A stretch of 64,000 bases of DNA from CALHRB01 sp964473465 (GCA_964473465.1 CAYYPE010000008.1:1-64000), one strand, 5' to 3'. Positions 25,220-35,005 are shown, counted from the first letter of the stretch. Program-made: numbers and translations. Notes: generated by a model not told the origin, from the sequence alone.

Positions 25220-27865
25220 TTATTCCTCGCCAACAATAGGTGTTTTAATTAGAACCTGAACAGTTCTGTTATAAAACCTGCCTTCGGGTAAGTCGTTAAA
25301 ATAAAGTGGTTCGTCCTCACCAACTCCCCTACGATTAAGAATAGCAAACTTTCCGCCGGTTTTTTTCATAATACCTTCATATACGGTTTTTGACCGATTT
25401 TCAGATAGCTTTTGATTATGCTCATAAAGTCCCACAATATCAGTATGACCGATAACTTCAACAACTGAAGTTGGTTTAACTCTGTCATAAACATAATCAT
25501 TCATTATTCTGTCATTGATGGGTCCGGCAATAAATTTATCAAAGGGGAAGAGAATCAAGCTGTAACGTTCGATTGTGCTGTCGTTTTGCTTTTGAACAAG
25601 TTTTTCGAGGGTAGATACCTGCATAACAGGAATGGTGATTGGATCGGATTCGCATTCTCTGCCAGAGCCGGTAGTTACAACGAGTTTTGCAACATAAGGT
25701 TTGTCATCTTTAGGATAACCACCATCGGGGTTAGTCCAATCCCAAATATAAGTTTCTTTTGTTGTCCCAACGTCAGTTAAAGTATTCCAGTTCTTGCCGT
25801 CTCGATTAACAACTATTCTACGTTTGGTAACCAAAGCATCTTCAATACCATTTTTCATTTTGAAGGTCATTTCTTCTGGCTGTGGGAATGTTTTCGGGTC
25901 TTTATCGAAAACAGGTTTCATTATATTCCAATCATTTGATCTGATTTCAACACGACGGTTTTCAACAATACCGAGTGAGTCTTTCAAATTGGATATTACT
26001 TCAGGTTTGTCTCTGAAAGTTAGCTTCATCCTGCTTTCGTCAATTTGCCAGACGTTTTTCAGATAGTTGAAAACATTTGTTGCTCTTTCTTTTGAAAGCC
26101 CCGGTCTTTTTTCCTCAGGGGTTGTTCCATCGTTGCAGCCAACAATTTCAATCTTTGCATCAGGGAATTTGGTTAATCTGTAACCGTAAATATTCAATAT
26201 ATGATAGTATTTATCGAGTGTTCCGCCGGCAATAGTTGTATCAGTAAAGCCAACAGTCCTGTCTTTTGAGGGGAACAGGATATATCTTTTTGGAATTTCG
26301 GAGGAACCAAGATCGAAAAATACATAGTTCAACAAAGGATATAAATCCCATGTCTGGAATTGCTCCATAACCAAACCTCTGAAATTTGAAAGTTTTGGAT
26401 TGGTTGCTTTGTTCCTTGTAACATAGGCGGCTTCGTCCATAGTAGCGGATAGAACAGGTTTTTGCCCGAGCATCAAAGTATCATAAATTATATCAGCAAA
26501 AACTTCAGTTTCCTCAACCTTTTTTGTTATTGATGGTTTATAGACTCTTTGAGTCTTGCTCACTTTTCCATATTTGGGATTTTCAGCAGTAATTTCCAGA
26601 TCAACATATTTATTATCAGCTTTTGGGTCTCCATAGTCTGTATTTGATATAACCATCTGGAGTTCAACTCTATCCATGGTAAGTTCTTCGGAAACAACCC
26701 TATTAGTAATAGGATTTTTTACAGTAACGAGCGATGGGATGTTCTGGCCTGAACATTCATCAATTACATAAATCTTAAGATTGATAGCTCTGAAAAACGT
26801 GGGAACAAAGGCCATAAATATATCAAGATCACCCTGATAGCCGGGCAAATCTTTTCTGTTGGATGAGAAATAAAGAATATCACCTGCAGCAGGCAATGTT
26901 ATAAAATATTCATCCTGTTTTGTGTTAATTGGTTCGCCCAAATTAACTGGTTTATTCCACTTTCCATTTTCAAATCTTGAATAGTAAAAATCTAAGCCAC
27001 CAATTTTATCAGGATATCCATTTGTAGCAAAAAATAAAGTAGTATTATCAGCGGCTATGAATGGTGAAGCTTCCTGTCCTTTTGTATTTAATTCTTCGAG
27101 ATTTTTTGCAGGCTGCCATTCATCTGTGTCAAAATTATAATCACTATACCAGATGTCAAAATTTTCTTTCTTTCCTTCTCCGTTGCTATTGGGACCTTTT
27201 CGGGTGGAAATGAAATAGATTCTTGATTTATCAGGAGCTATTGAAGGTTGAGAATCGAAGGCAGCTGAATTGACATTTGGACCAAGGTTAACCGGTCTGC
27301 CCCATTTATCTCCTTCTATTGTTGTCATATAAATATCGCAGTCTCCAAAACCATCAGGTCTGTTGCAGGCAGTGAAATATAGAGATTGACGGTCTGCAGC
27401 AATTGAGGCAGCACCTTCGTTCAATCTTGTATTTACGCCTAAATCACCCAAAAGAGTTGTTGTATCAATGTTAAAAGGTTCAAAGAAAATGGTATCAAGA
27501 CGGTCATTTTTCTTAGCAGCCCAGAAATCATGTGATGGTTCTCCTTTTTCGTTAAGTTTGCCTCCGGGTCTGTTTGAAACGTAATAAAGAGTCCTACCAT
27601 CAGCACTGATTGTTGGCGCATAGTCCAGACCTTTCCAGTTAACAACAGGACCAAGATTGATAATTCTGATTCTTTTTCTCTCGGTTAAAAGAATGTTGTC
27701 GTCATCTTGCATAACTTCTGTATTCATTGAAATATCTTCTATCGAAGCTGCATAAAGATAGAATTCCTCCTGATTGTTGCCACTAATTTGCTCGTTAGAT
27801 TTTAGATCATTAGAAGCCGAAATGAAAAGAAAAAGTAAAAACAGAGTAGTAAAACATTTTTGCAT
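25220..27865 (-). CDS. PD40-repeat and double OmpA-domain envelope protein
   Basis: An 881-residue exported protein (signal peptide about 1-23). Residues 70-370 contain PD40/WD40-like propeller blades, each with a S/APDG- or AADNTTLFFAT-type strand (ISADGRTLYYVSNRPGG, IAPDKSRIYFISTRKG). A linker follows, then two OmpA-like regions: one near 510-670 (VFFDLGSSEIP ... LSKERATNVFNYLK) and one near 770-875 (FPFDKFIAGP ... LSENRSKTVYEGI). OmpA domains bind peptidoglycan, so the protein probably tethers the propeller to the cell wall. This architecture is common in Bacteroidota. A hairpin at 27922-27944 lies upstream. Confidence 0.88.
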   Translation of the reverse strand: MQKCFTTLFLLFLFISASNDLKSNEQISGNNQEEFYLYAASIEDISMNTEVMQDDDNILLTERKRIRIINLGPVVNWKGLDYAPTISADGRTLYYVSNRPGGKLNEKGEPSHDFWAAKKNDRLDTIFFEPFNIDTTTLLGDLGVNTRLNEGAASIAADRQSLYFTACNRPDGFGDCDIYMTTIEGDKWGRPVNLGPNVNSAAFDSQPSIAPDKSRIYFISTRKGPNSNGEGKKENFDIWYSDYNFDTDEWQPAKNLEELNTKGQEASPFIAADNTTLFFATNGYPDKIGGLDFYYSRFENGKWNKPVNLGEPINTKQDEYFITLPAAGDILYFSSNRKDLPGYQGDLDIFMAFVPTFFRAINLKIYVIDECSGQNIPSLVTVKNPITNRVVSEELTMDRVELQMVISNTDYGDPKADNKYVDLEITAENPKYGKVSKTQRVYKPSITKKVEETEVFADIIYDTLMLGQKPVLSATMDEAAYVTRNKATNPKLSNFRGLVMEQFQTWDLYPLLNYVFFDLGSSEIPKRYILFPSKDRTVGFTDTTIAGGTLDKYYHILNIYGYRLTKFPDAKIEIVGCNDGTTPEEKRPGLSKERATNVFNYLKNVWQIDESRMKLTFRDKPEVISNLKDSLGIVENRRVEIRSNDWNIMKPVFDKDPKTFPQPEEMTFKMKNGIEDALVTKRRIVVNRDGKNWNTLTDVGTTKETYIWDWTNPDGGYPKDDKPYVAKLVVTTGSGRECESDPITIPVMQVSTLEKLVQKQNDSTIERYSLILFPFDKFIAGPINDRIMNDYVYDRVKPTSVVEVIGHTDIVGLYEHNQKLSENRSKTVYEGIMKKTGGKFAILNRRGVGEDEPLYFNDLPEGRFYNRTVQVLIKTPIVGEE

Positions 27866-27921
27866 AAGCTCTAACCCAGTTAAATATAAAAATTAATAAG
27901 ATTATATTTTTCAAAAAAATT

Positions 27922-27944
27922 ATTTCTATCAAAATGATAGAAAT
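27922..27944. promoter_or_regulatory. Perfect inverted repeat upstream of the PD40-OmpA gene
   Basis: ATTTCTATC and GATAGAAAT are perfectly inverted around AAAAT, 57 bases upstream of the start at 27865. It could be an operator or part of the leader. No T-run typical of a terminator follows on the minus strand. Confidence 0.4.
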
Positions 27945-28116
27945 AGAATCAAATATAATAATCAAAAAAAAAACGATTATTAATTTATCTTTCTTTCGAA
28001 TTTATAATTTAATTTAAAATCAAATAAATCACAAATGTTTTGAATCTTTTTTTCTAAAAAAATTAAGAAATTGTTAAAAAAATGTGTTTCGAAAAGTATT
28101 GATTTTTACTTTATAA

Positions 28117-28683
28117 TCATATACTTAACTTTTTTGCGGCTTCTTGCAACAGCCATTCATCAAGCATCTGGGCATTTTTGTCTTTTTCTGAGAGTAGAGG
28201 TTGGTCGAATTGCCAATCAATTCCAATTTTTGGGTCATTCCAGTTAATAGCACTCTCCCCATTTTTATTCCATAATGCTGTGCATTTATATTGCATTTCA
28301 CAGTAGTCCGATGTTGCAAGAAAACCATTGGCAAAGCCCGGTGGAACCCAGATCAAATGCTTGTTCTCAGCAGTCAAATCGAAGCCAATCCATTGTCCTA
28401 ATGTGGGAGAATTATGCCTTATATCAACCTCAACGACGAATGCACTGCCGGAAGTAACTCTGATGAGTTTCCCCATTGGTGGATCAAACTGAAAGTGCAT
28501 TCCCCTGATGACCCCTTTTACCGAACTTGAGTGATTATCCTGCAGAAAAATTGTCGGCAAGCCCCACTCGGCAAATTGATCACTACGCCAGGTCTCCATA
28601 AAAAAACCCCTTTCGTCTTCAAATATCTGGGGCTTAAATAAAATAACACCGTTCAAATGTTCTGAAATTTTTATTAGTCCCAA
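28117..28683 (-). CDS. rfbC: dTDP-4-dehydrorhamnose 3,5-epimerase
   Basis: A 188-residue cupin-fold epimerase of dTDP-L-rhamnose synthesis. Motifs: DERGFFMETWR, RGMHFQ with the catalytic-region His (HFQF), VEVDIRHNSPTLGQW, WVPPGFANGFL, and YKCTALWNKNGESAINWNDP with the catalytic Tyr region. The start codon is TTG at 28683; no ATG is in frame before the upstream stop, and AAAGGA sits upstream. Fifteen bases separate it from the membrane-protein gene before it. The other rhamnose genes (rfbA, B, D) are not in the window, which suggests a scattered pathway. Confidence 0.94.
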   Translation of the reverse strand: MGLIKISEHLNGVILFKPQIFEDERGFFMETWRSDQFAEWGLPTIFLQDNHSSSVKGVIRGMHFQFDPPMGKLIRVTSGSAFVVEVDIRHNSPTLGQWIGFDLTAENKHLIWVPPGFANGFLATSDYCEMQYKCTALWNKNGESAINWNDPKIGIDWQFDQPLLSEKDKNAQMLDEWLLQEAAKKLSI

Positions 28684-28698
28684 TTTATATCCTTTGCA

Positions 28699-29679
28699 TT
28701 ATTTTTTTGATAATTTTTTATTGCTTTTGATGAAAACTTTTAATAAACTCTCAATTTCCTTTGATGAGCCAAACTCATCTCCAAGAACTTGTTTCGATGA
28801 TTCTTTGGAAAGTAATTCCTTAAGTCCTTCCTCTTCGCTTTTTGTGTACATCAAAGTAAATGCATAAGCAATTAAAAGAGAAAATTCCAGTCCAAGGGCA
28901 AACAAAACAAGAGATGGCTGTGTTGGAGGGATAAATTTTAATCCTCTCAGACCAATAATAATAATCAGCACAGCGGCACCAATATAAACCATACCCAGAA
29001 CAGTATTGCCATATTTGATACTGAAATGATATCGCATATACATTATCAAGCCGTCATTGAGATGAATGAACCTGTAGAATAAATTAGATTCAAGCCACTT
29101 TATTGCCTTATATAGTGCTTTTAAATCTTCAAGCGGTATTTTCCATTCATCCACATACATATGCATATTACGAATGTCAGCTTCGCTTATCTCTTTTAAT
29201 ATAATTTGATGCTCTTTTTCTGTATAAAAGCCGAATCTTTCTGAGGCTATCTGATTAATAAAATTAGCTATTTCTCTTTCAATTTTCTGACTGATATAAC
29301 CATATTTTCCCGGTAAAAGGGATGAAAATATGACAGAAATTGCTGTTCCAATTGTGATACTAAGAAATGATAATGATAATAAAGGGTTGAACCAGTATCT
29401 GGATTCTTCGGGTGTTTTAGTAAAAATATCAACACCCCAAGAAAAAAAATAGTTAGTTCTTACTAAAGGCTCCTTTGTTGATATATAATATGATACTAAT
29501 TCACCACTGTTGTAAACTTTACTCATCAATGTTACTTCAAGAATTTTTTGCATTATTGGTAACATCAGAAGAAAAATAGCAACAATAAAAAAAATGGTCA
29601 GAAGCAAAAAAAGAACTATTTGAGCTGTGTTGTGCTCGGTTAGTTCAAAATATGTTATGTTTTTCTTATTGTATGCCAT
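28699..29679 (-). CDS. Multi-pass membrane protein of unknown function
   Basis: A 326-residue protein with membrane helices near 18-45, 97-118, 221-246 and 250-275. Between the second and third lies a cytosolic or periplasmic helical segment (about 120-215) rich in charged residues (EREIANFINQIASERFGFYTEKE). The C-terminal 50 residues are basic and Ser/Lys-rich. I recognise no family. It ends 15 bases before rfbC in the same direction, so the two are probably cotranscribed; a role in polysaccharide export is speculation from that context. Confidence 0.7.
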   Translation of the reverse strand: MAYNKKNITYFELTEHNTAQIVLFLLLTIFFIVAIFLLMLPIMQKILEVTLMSKVYNSGELVSYYISTKEPLVRTNYFFSWGVDIFTKTPEESRYWFNPLLSLSFLSITIGTAISVIFSSLLPGKYGYISQKIEREIANFINQIASERFGFYTEKEHQIILKEISEADIRNMHMYVDEWKIPLEDLKALYKAIKWLESNLFYRFIHLNDGLIMYMRYHFSIKYGNTVLGMVYIGAAVLIIIIGLRGLKFIPPTQPSLVLFALGLEFSLLIAYAFTLMYTKSEEEGLKELLSKESSKQVLGDEFGSSKEIESLLKVFIKSNKKLSKK

Positions 29680-29815
29680 TTTCTCTTTATATTATCTTTA
29701 TCTCAATTCTCACTATTAAAAAATGTAATTTAAGTATATTTTTTTTATTTAAATTTTCTTGAAACTCAACTAAAAAATTTTCGTAATAAAAATTAATTAA
29801 TTGAAAGGGCAAAAA

Positions 29816-30187
29816 ATGAAAACAGTCGTTGCATTATTTATTTCATACATAAGTTTATTCTTTATATGTTATTCACAATCTAATGAGATAAATTTTATAA
29901 ACAAAAATCATTCCAATAAAAATAATCAGCTTGAGATTCTGGAGGAGTCAATAAATAATTTAAAATCGGAAAAGAATTTTTCTATTGATTTTCTAAATGA
30001 AAGCAGGAAATTAAATTTAGCTGAGACATCGGCTGAATATATTATTTTGAATGAATCCATTGCTAATATTTTTCAGGATGAAGAACTTAAGAAATTGATT
30101 TGCTGTGGGAGTACAATGCAAAACCAATTATCAAAAGACAAAATATTGGTTGACAATAATTTGTATGAGGATAAAAGAATAAACTGA
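29816..30187 (+). CDS. Small exported protein of unknown function
   Basis: I choose ATG 29816 (MKTVVALFISYISLFFICY) because GAAAGGGC lies just upstream; a TTG at 29801 is in frame but leads to an odd N-terminus. The 123-residue protein has a signal peptide and then a short Asn/Lys/Glu-rich helical region with no recognisable domain. It lies alone between two minus-strand genes and converges with mraY ten bases away. Confidence 0.55.
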   Translation: MKTVVALFISYISLFFICYSQSNEINFINKNHSNKNNQLEILEESINNLKSEKNFSIDFLNESRKLNLAETSAEYIILNESIANIFQDEELKKLICCGSTMQNQLSKDKILVDNNLYEDKRIN

Positions 30188-30196
30188 ATATTTTAC

Positions 30197-31327
30197 TTAT
30201 CTGACCTTGAATGTTGTCATTGTTATAATTGCCAGAATAACAGCAATTATGTAGAACCGAGTTACGATTTTGGATTCATGCCAACCAGATTTTTCGAAAT
30301 GATGGTGAATCGGCGACATCTTGAATAATCTTTTTCCTTCGCCATATTTCTTTTTGGTGTATTTGTAGTATGAAACCTGAATAATTACTGAGAGAGTTTC
30401 GGCAAAAAATATCCCACCCAAAATTGGAAGCAGGAACTCTTTTTTTATTAATATGCAAAGAACGCCAATTGCCCCTCCCAAAGCAAGAGAGCCAGTGTCC
30501 CCCATAAAAACCTGAGCAGGATAGGAATTAAACCATAAAAATCCCAGAGAAGCACCAACAAGAGCTGAACAAAATATAGTTAATTCTGCGGAACCTTTTA
30601 AATGAATTATGTTTAAATATGAAGCAAAAACCGAATTACCGGTAATATATGTAATAATAGCAAGAGTAAGTGCAACAATTCCGACAGTGCCGATTGCCAG
30701 TCCATCTAATCCATCAGTTAAATTAACAGCATTAGAAGTTGCAGTGATAATAAAAATTACAACGGGAATATAGAAAATTCCAAAATCGAAGTTAATCATT
30801 TTCTCGAAAGGAACAGTTGTCAGTGTTTTAAACTTTTCGAAATCATCTGAAAATATATCCGGAAAGAAATAAATAGTGCATCCAATAATCAAACCGATTG
30901 AAATTTGACCAACTATTTTCCATTTTCCTATTAGTCCCTTTTGATATTTTTTTACAACCTTCAAATAATCATCAAGAAAACCGATAGAACCAAGCCATGC
31001 AGTTGTAAGTAGAATTAAAATAACATAAATGTTCAATATATTTGCCCAAAATAATGTCGGCAGGAGAACTGATAGCAATACAATTATTCCTCCCATCGTG
31101 GGAGTGCCTGCTTTAAGGTTATGGTTGCCAACGCCATTCAGCTCAATTTTTGCTTGTTCGCCAATTTGTTTCCTTTTAAGAATTTTAATTATAAGAGGAC
31201 CAAAGGTAAAACTGATTAAAAGGGCAGATATAGCTGCCGCAGCTGATCTAAAAGTGATATATTGAAAAACTCCAAATCCCGGAGGATTAAATGTGTTTTT
31301 TATCCATTCAGCAAGGTAGTAAAGCAT
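30197..31327 (-). CDS. mraY: Phospho-N-acetylmuramoyl-pentapeptide-transferase
   Basis: A 376-residue polytopic enzyme that transfers phospho-MurNAc-pentapeptide to undecaprenyl phosphate to form lipid I. It shows FLDDYLKVVKKYQKGLIGKWK (the DDxxK-type catalytic region), NAVNLTDGLDGLAIG with the catalytic Asp, and the histidine box SPIHHHFEKSGWHE near the C-terminus, plus about ten hydrophobic helices. Fourteen bases follow the murF stop, so the two form an operon. Length is normal. Confidence 0.98.
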   Translation of the reverse strand: MLYYLAEWIKNTFNPPGFGVFQYITFRSAAAAISALLISFTFGPLIIKILKRKQIGEQAKIELNGVGNHNLKAGTPTMGGIIVLLSVLLPTLFWANILNIYVILILLTTAWLGSIGFLDDYLKVVKKYQKGLIGKWKIVGQISIGLIIGCTIYFFPDIFSDDFEKFKTLTTVPFEKMINFDFGIFYIPVVIFIITATSNAVNLTDGLDGLAIGTVGIVALTLAIITYITGNSVFASYLNIIHLKGSAELTIFCSALVGASLGFLWFNSYPAQVFMGDTGSLALGGAIGVLCILIKKEFLLPILGGIFFAETLSVIIQVSYYKYTKKKYGEGKRLFKMSPIHHHFEKSGWHESKIVTRFYIIAVILAIITMTTFKVR

Positions 31328-31341
31328 TTGTAATTAACTAT

Positions 31342-32745
31342 TTATTTCACATAATCTTTTAACTTTTTTATAATTTCTTCCATTTTCATACCTCTTGAAC
31401 CCTTGACCAGAAGGACATCATCAACACCAATAAGATTCAAAAGGAAGTCAAATAAGGTGTTTTTGTCTTCAAAATGATGAATATTACCAAAATTTAATTC
31501 TTTGCTGGCTGATAACATATGATTTCCATAAACAAGAACAAGGTCGGCAATTGAAGATGCAGTTTTCAGAATTTCGATATGTTCATCATTTGTTGATTCG
31601 CCGAGTTCAAGCATATCCCCGAGGATTGCATGTTTCTTACCTGTATTTTTATAAGATTCCAGAACTTTCAGCGAAAGAGCCATAGAATCGGGATTTGCAT
31701 TGTAGCAATCATTAATTAAAACAAAATCAGTAATATTTTCTAACAACATTCTTCCGTAAGAATGCTCGGAAGAATGATAGAAATTTTCCAGTTGTTGTTT
31801 GATTATTTCAACTGGAATACCAAAATGATATGCCACAGAAAAAGCTGCTATAGCGCTATAAGCAGTTCCATAGCCAATTGTTTTTAACTTTAATTCCTGA
31901 GATGATGTGTCATATTTAATATTGATTATTGGATGAAGAGTTGAATCGAGCTGAATATCAGCAACTATGTCAGCTGAAGGCTCGCTGCCGTAAGAAATTC
32001 TCTTATCAAGGAAATTGGTATATTTTTTTAGTCTTTGGTCGTCGAGGTTAATAAAAGCATAACCATTATGTTTTTTTAAATATCCAAACAGAAATGTTTC
32101 TTCCATTTCGACGCCATCAAGGTCAATAAGCTTTTCAAGATGCTCTCTGCCAATATTTGTTATCAAGCCGTGAGTGGGTTCGATGATTGAGGAAAGAATG
32201 CTTATTTCACCGGGTTCATTCGTTCCTATTTCGATGACAGCAGCTTCTATTGTTTCATTTAGTTGTAATAAAGTTAGTGGAACACCAATCTGGTTGTTAT
32301 AATTCTCAGCGGTTTTGAGAATATTGAGACTTCCGGAAAGAACATGGGCTATCATTTCTTTTGTTGTTGTTTTGCCATTTGAACCGCCAACTGCAATTAT
32401 GTTACAATTAAATCTTCTTCGGTGAAAATTTGCCAGTTGTCCCAGAGCTTTTAATGTATCTTTAACAATGACCACAGGTTTTGTTCTGAGTGAATCTATG
32501 TTATCAATAACCCATTCTTTATTTGCTATGGCAAAAGCAGCACCTTTATCGAAGGCTTCAATGATTTTTTGGTGTCCGTCCTGATTTTCTCCTTTAAGAG
32601 CGAGGAAACAGTTTCCTGATACAATTGTTCTTGTATCAGTTGAAACTCCGATACATTGTATTTGTTCGGTAAAATTAAGCAGATTATCTTCGCCAAAAAG
32701 GGCAATTAAGTCATAAGCATTGAAGTAAGCACTGTTAGTTAACAT
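31342..32745 (-). CDS. murF: UDP-N-acetylmuramoyl-tripeptide--D-alanyl-D-alanine ligase
   Basis: A 467-residue Mur ligase that adds D-Ala-D-Ala to the UDP-MurNAc-tripeptide with ATP. The P-loop is VGGSNGKTTTKEMI near 119-132. NYNNQIGVPLTLL, IGTNEPGEI and NDCYNANPDSM with the MurF-specific Asn-Pro are also seen. The order murF then mraY is that of the conserved dcw cluster, but no other dcw gene is next to it here. Confidence 0.98.
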   Translation of the reverse strand: MLTNSAYFNAYDLIALFGEDNLLNFTEQIQCIGVSTDTRTIVSGNCFLALKGENQDGHQKIIEAFDKGAAFAIANKEWVIDNIDSLRTKPVVIVKDTLKALGQLANFHRRRFNCNIIAVGGSNGKTTTKEMIAHVLSGSLNILKTAENYNNQIGVPLTLLQLNETIEAAVIEIGTNEPGEISILSSIIEPTHGLITNIGREHLEKLIDLDGVEMEETFLFGYLKKHNGYAFINLDDQRLKKYTNFLDKRISYGSEPSADIVADIQLDSTLHPIINIKYDTSSQELKLKTIGYGTAYSAIAAFSVAYHFGIPVEIIKQQLENFYHSSEHSYGRMLLENITDFVLINDCYNANPDSMALSLKVLESYKNTGKKHAILGDMLELGESTNDEHIEILKTASSIADLVLVYGNHMLSASKELNFGNIHHFEDKNTLFDFLLNLIGVDDVLLVKGSRGMKMEEIIKKLKDYVK

Positions 32746-32902
32746 AATTTTTTTCAGAAAAAATAAAATAGCTAATCAAAAGATAGCAAAATAATGTTTT
32801 TTTGGATTAGATTAAATTAGATTAATAAATTAAATATTCTAAAATATTAATACCTTAATATCGAAATTTTTTAATTTTGCACTTTAATAAAATTTTGCAT
32901 AA

Positions 32903-33451
32903 ATGAAAATCACAAATACTATTAAATTACTTTTAGCAATTTTAACATTCGGTGCTATTATCTGGCTTGGCGGGTCTGTATTAAGAGCTGTTGTGGCATA
33001 TAGTATCTTTGTTCCGGCAACTGAACTTGAGTTGAAGCAGGATCAAACAGACGAAATCAGAATGCATACCGTCAGGATTTACACTGACACAGCAATTTAT
33101 ACAACAGTATCATTTGGAATAGTGTTTGTAATTGCTTTATTTCTTTTGATTAGATTCAGAAAGCTTTTAAAAATTCACGGTTGGTTATTTATGTCTTTTG
33201 TGCTTTTTTTCTTAGCCTCACCTGTGGAATTTTATTTGATTAATCTCGATATCAAGTTAATGTTTTATGTGAATTACAATCAAAATCTGTCCTTTAAAGC
33301 TTACGAAGTAACTGAATATTTTATTAACAGGCTTCGAAATCTTAGCGTCATATCCACTCTGGCATATTTATCATTTTTTACATCAATTATTTTTATTATT
33401 TTCAAGCCACTCGATAGAAGCGGTAAAATAACAGTGGAGAATCAAGAATGA
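32903..33451 (+). CDS. Four-helix membrane protein of unknown function
   Basis: A 182-residue protein with hydrophobic helices near 8-36, 70-90, 93-118 and 148-170. A conserved-looking stretch RMHTVRIYTDTAIYTTVSFG precedes the second helix. No family recognised. Its stop overlaps the start of the next gene (ATGA), so the two are translationally coupled. The 157-base region before it (32746-32902), between divergent murF and this gene, is AT-rich and probably holds both promoters. Confidence 0.65.
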   Translation: MKITNTIKLLLAILTFGAIIWLGGSVLRAVVAYSIFVPATELELKQDQTDEIRMHTVRIYTDTAIYTTVSFGIVFVIALFLLIRFRKLLKIHGWLFMSFVLFFLASPVEFYLINLDIKLMFYVNYNQNLSFKAYEVTEYFINRLRNLSVISTLAYLSFFTSIIFIIFKPLDRSGKITVENQE

Positions 33452-33750
33452 AGCTGAATGAGATGCATAAGGAATTGATGGAAATTGCCAAAAGCCTTGG
33501 AATATCAGTTCGTAAAGAAAAAGGAAATTTCAAAAGCGGATTTTGTATCGTTAACGATAAAGAAGTTATTGTTTTAAATAAAAATGCAACTACTGAATCA
33601 TTAGTTTCTGTGCTGGCTCTTTGCCTTTCCAGATACTCAGATAAATTATATATAAAACCGGTTGTCAGAGAATTTATTGATAAGGAAACCCAGAACAGAA
33701 ACAAAAGCAGCTCTGACAAAATTCAGATTGAGATAATTCAGGAATCATAA
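33448..33750 (+). CDS. Small conserved cytoplasmic protein of unknown function
   Basis: A 100-residue basic protein (MKLNEMHKELMEIAKSLGISVRKEKGNF) with a central motif GFCIVNDKEVIVLNK and an amphipathic helix ATTESLVSVLALCLSRY. No signal peptide. I do not assign a family. Its ATG overlaps the TGA of the membrane-protein gene, and its TAA interleaves with the stop of the opposite-strand gene (33745). Confidence 0.65.
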   Translation: MKLNEMHKELMEIAKSLGISVRKEKGNFKSGFCIVNDKEVIVLNKNATTESLVSVLALCLSRYSDKLYIKPVVREFIDKETQNRNKSSSDKIQIEIIQES

Positions 33751-34773
33751 TTTTTTATATTCAAACTTTGGAAATCCTTTTTCGCCTTTATCGTTGAAAA
33801 AATCAATAAAATGAAGTTTCCAGTAAAAGCCCTTTACGTCCTGCAATATATAAATCTTTTCGGGATAGACAGTGTAGGTATTGGTGCCAACAAAATCATA
33901 TCCTTTCCACTCATATCCAATCGAATTTCGAAGATTGGATAGATTTGCTGATACTGTATCCTTGATAGTAACCTCAGAAAAATCTTTTTTTGTAGTTAGT
34001 AAACCCGCTCTTACGTATTTTGTGTTGATAAGAACAGTTGTTACAAGATACCACATTGGATTTCCGGCATTATCGGAGAGCAATTCAGTAAATCTTGTAA
34101 AATTCAAATCCCATTCAGTGTTATCAGGCTCAAGGTCTAAAATTTTTCCACCGTCACTAAAGCTAAAGAATATATGATTTTTGTTCAGCCTTTTTTCAAT
34201 TTCGACAATGTTTTCGGCTGAGCCGTCAGGATTGGAAAATTTAATAATATATTTGTTATTATTGAAACCAAGAAATGACAATTTTATAAATCCGCCACTA
34301 TTTTTTTTCTCGTCAAATCCTCTGTCAATGACATAAGTATGTCCTTTCGAAATTATACTGTCATTTTTAATATTCCACCAATTTCCAATAGCGGTTGAGT
34401 CGAAAGTTCCATCTGGTTTGTCATGTTTCCAGCTTTCTTCTGGTATATTAACAATTTTTTTTAGGTTGATGGTATTAAAATCAACATCTCCGAAATCGTA
34501 GGCTCTCATAAATCTTGCACTGTTTAGATAAATATGGAAATGATTTTCATCACAGCTGAAAGCCAGATCCCAGATTGTATAAATATTATGCTTTACAACT
34601 GAATCTTTATCAAGGCTAAAATAAATCTGATTAAGATAATCAACACCCATTTCGGCAACAGCGATTCTTTCGTTCCCACGATTGAAAGGAGTAACTGGAA
34701 TGTCCTCGGGCATACATCCCGTGAAAAAGTAAGTTGAAAGATATAAAAGCAATATGTATTTGAAGAAATTCAT
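33745..34773 (-). CDS. HmuY-like outer-membrane lipoprotein
   Basis: A 342-residue lipoprotein with lipobox FTGC (Cys20). The mature part has two related beta-rich halves with recurring IWDLAFSC and EWDLNFTRFTELLSDNAG motifs followed by YLVTTVLINTKYVRAG. These patterns (WDL.FTR ... VL.N) resemble the HmuY haem-binding family of Bacteroidota surface lipoproteins. His ligands are not certain, so ligand choice is open. No TonB receptor is adjacent (one lies at 48686). It overlaps the stop of the opposite gene by six bases. Confidence 0.7.
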   Translation of the reverse strand: MNFFKYILLLYLSTYFFTGCMPEDIPVTPFNRGNERIAVAEMGVDYLNQIYFSLDKDSVVKHNIYTIWDLAFSCDENHFHIYLNSARFMRAYDFGDVDFNTINLKKIVNIPEESWKHDKPDGTFDSTAIGNWWNIKNDSIISKGHTYVIDRGFDEKKNSGGFIKLSFLGFNNNKYIIKFSNPDGSAENIVEIEKRLNKNHIFFSFSDGGKILDLEPDNTEWDLNFTRFTELLSDNAGNPMWYLVTTVLINTKYVRAGLLTTKKDFSEVTIKDTVSANLSNLRNSIGYEWKGYDFVGTNTYTVYPEKIYILQDVKGFYWKLHFIDFFNDKGEKGFPKFEYKKL

Positions 34774-35005
34774 AAATTTTCAATTATCAAGACGGTAAAA
34801 AATTGCACATTATTTGATAACAATTTATCCAATTATGTTTTAGCATTCGATAAGTATTAAAATTAATAAATACTTAGAGTGTTTGCTTAATGTCAATTTT
34901 GGAAAAAAATTAAAAATATGAAAAAATATTAATAAAAAATTTCTTGTCATTGTTAAATATATAACTTATATTTACAGACATTAAAATTTGTTCGGGGGGA
35001 AAATT

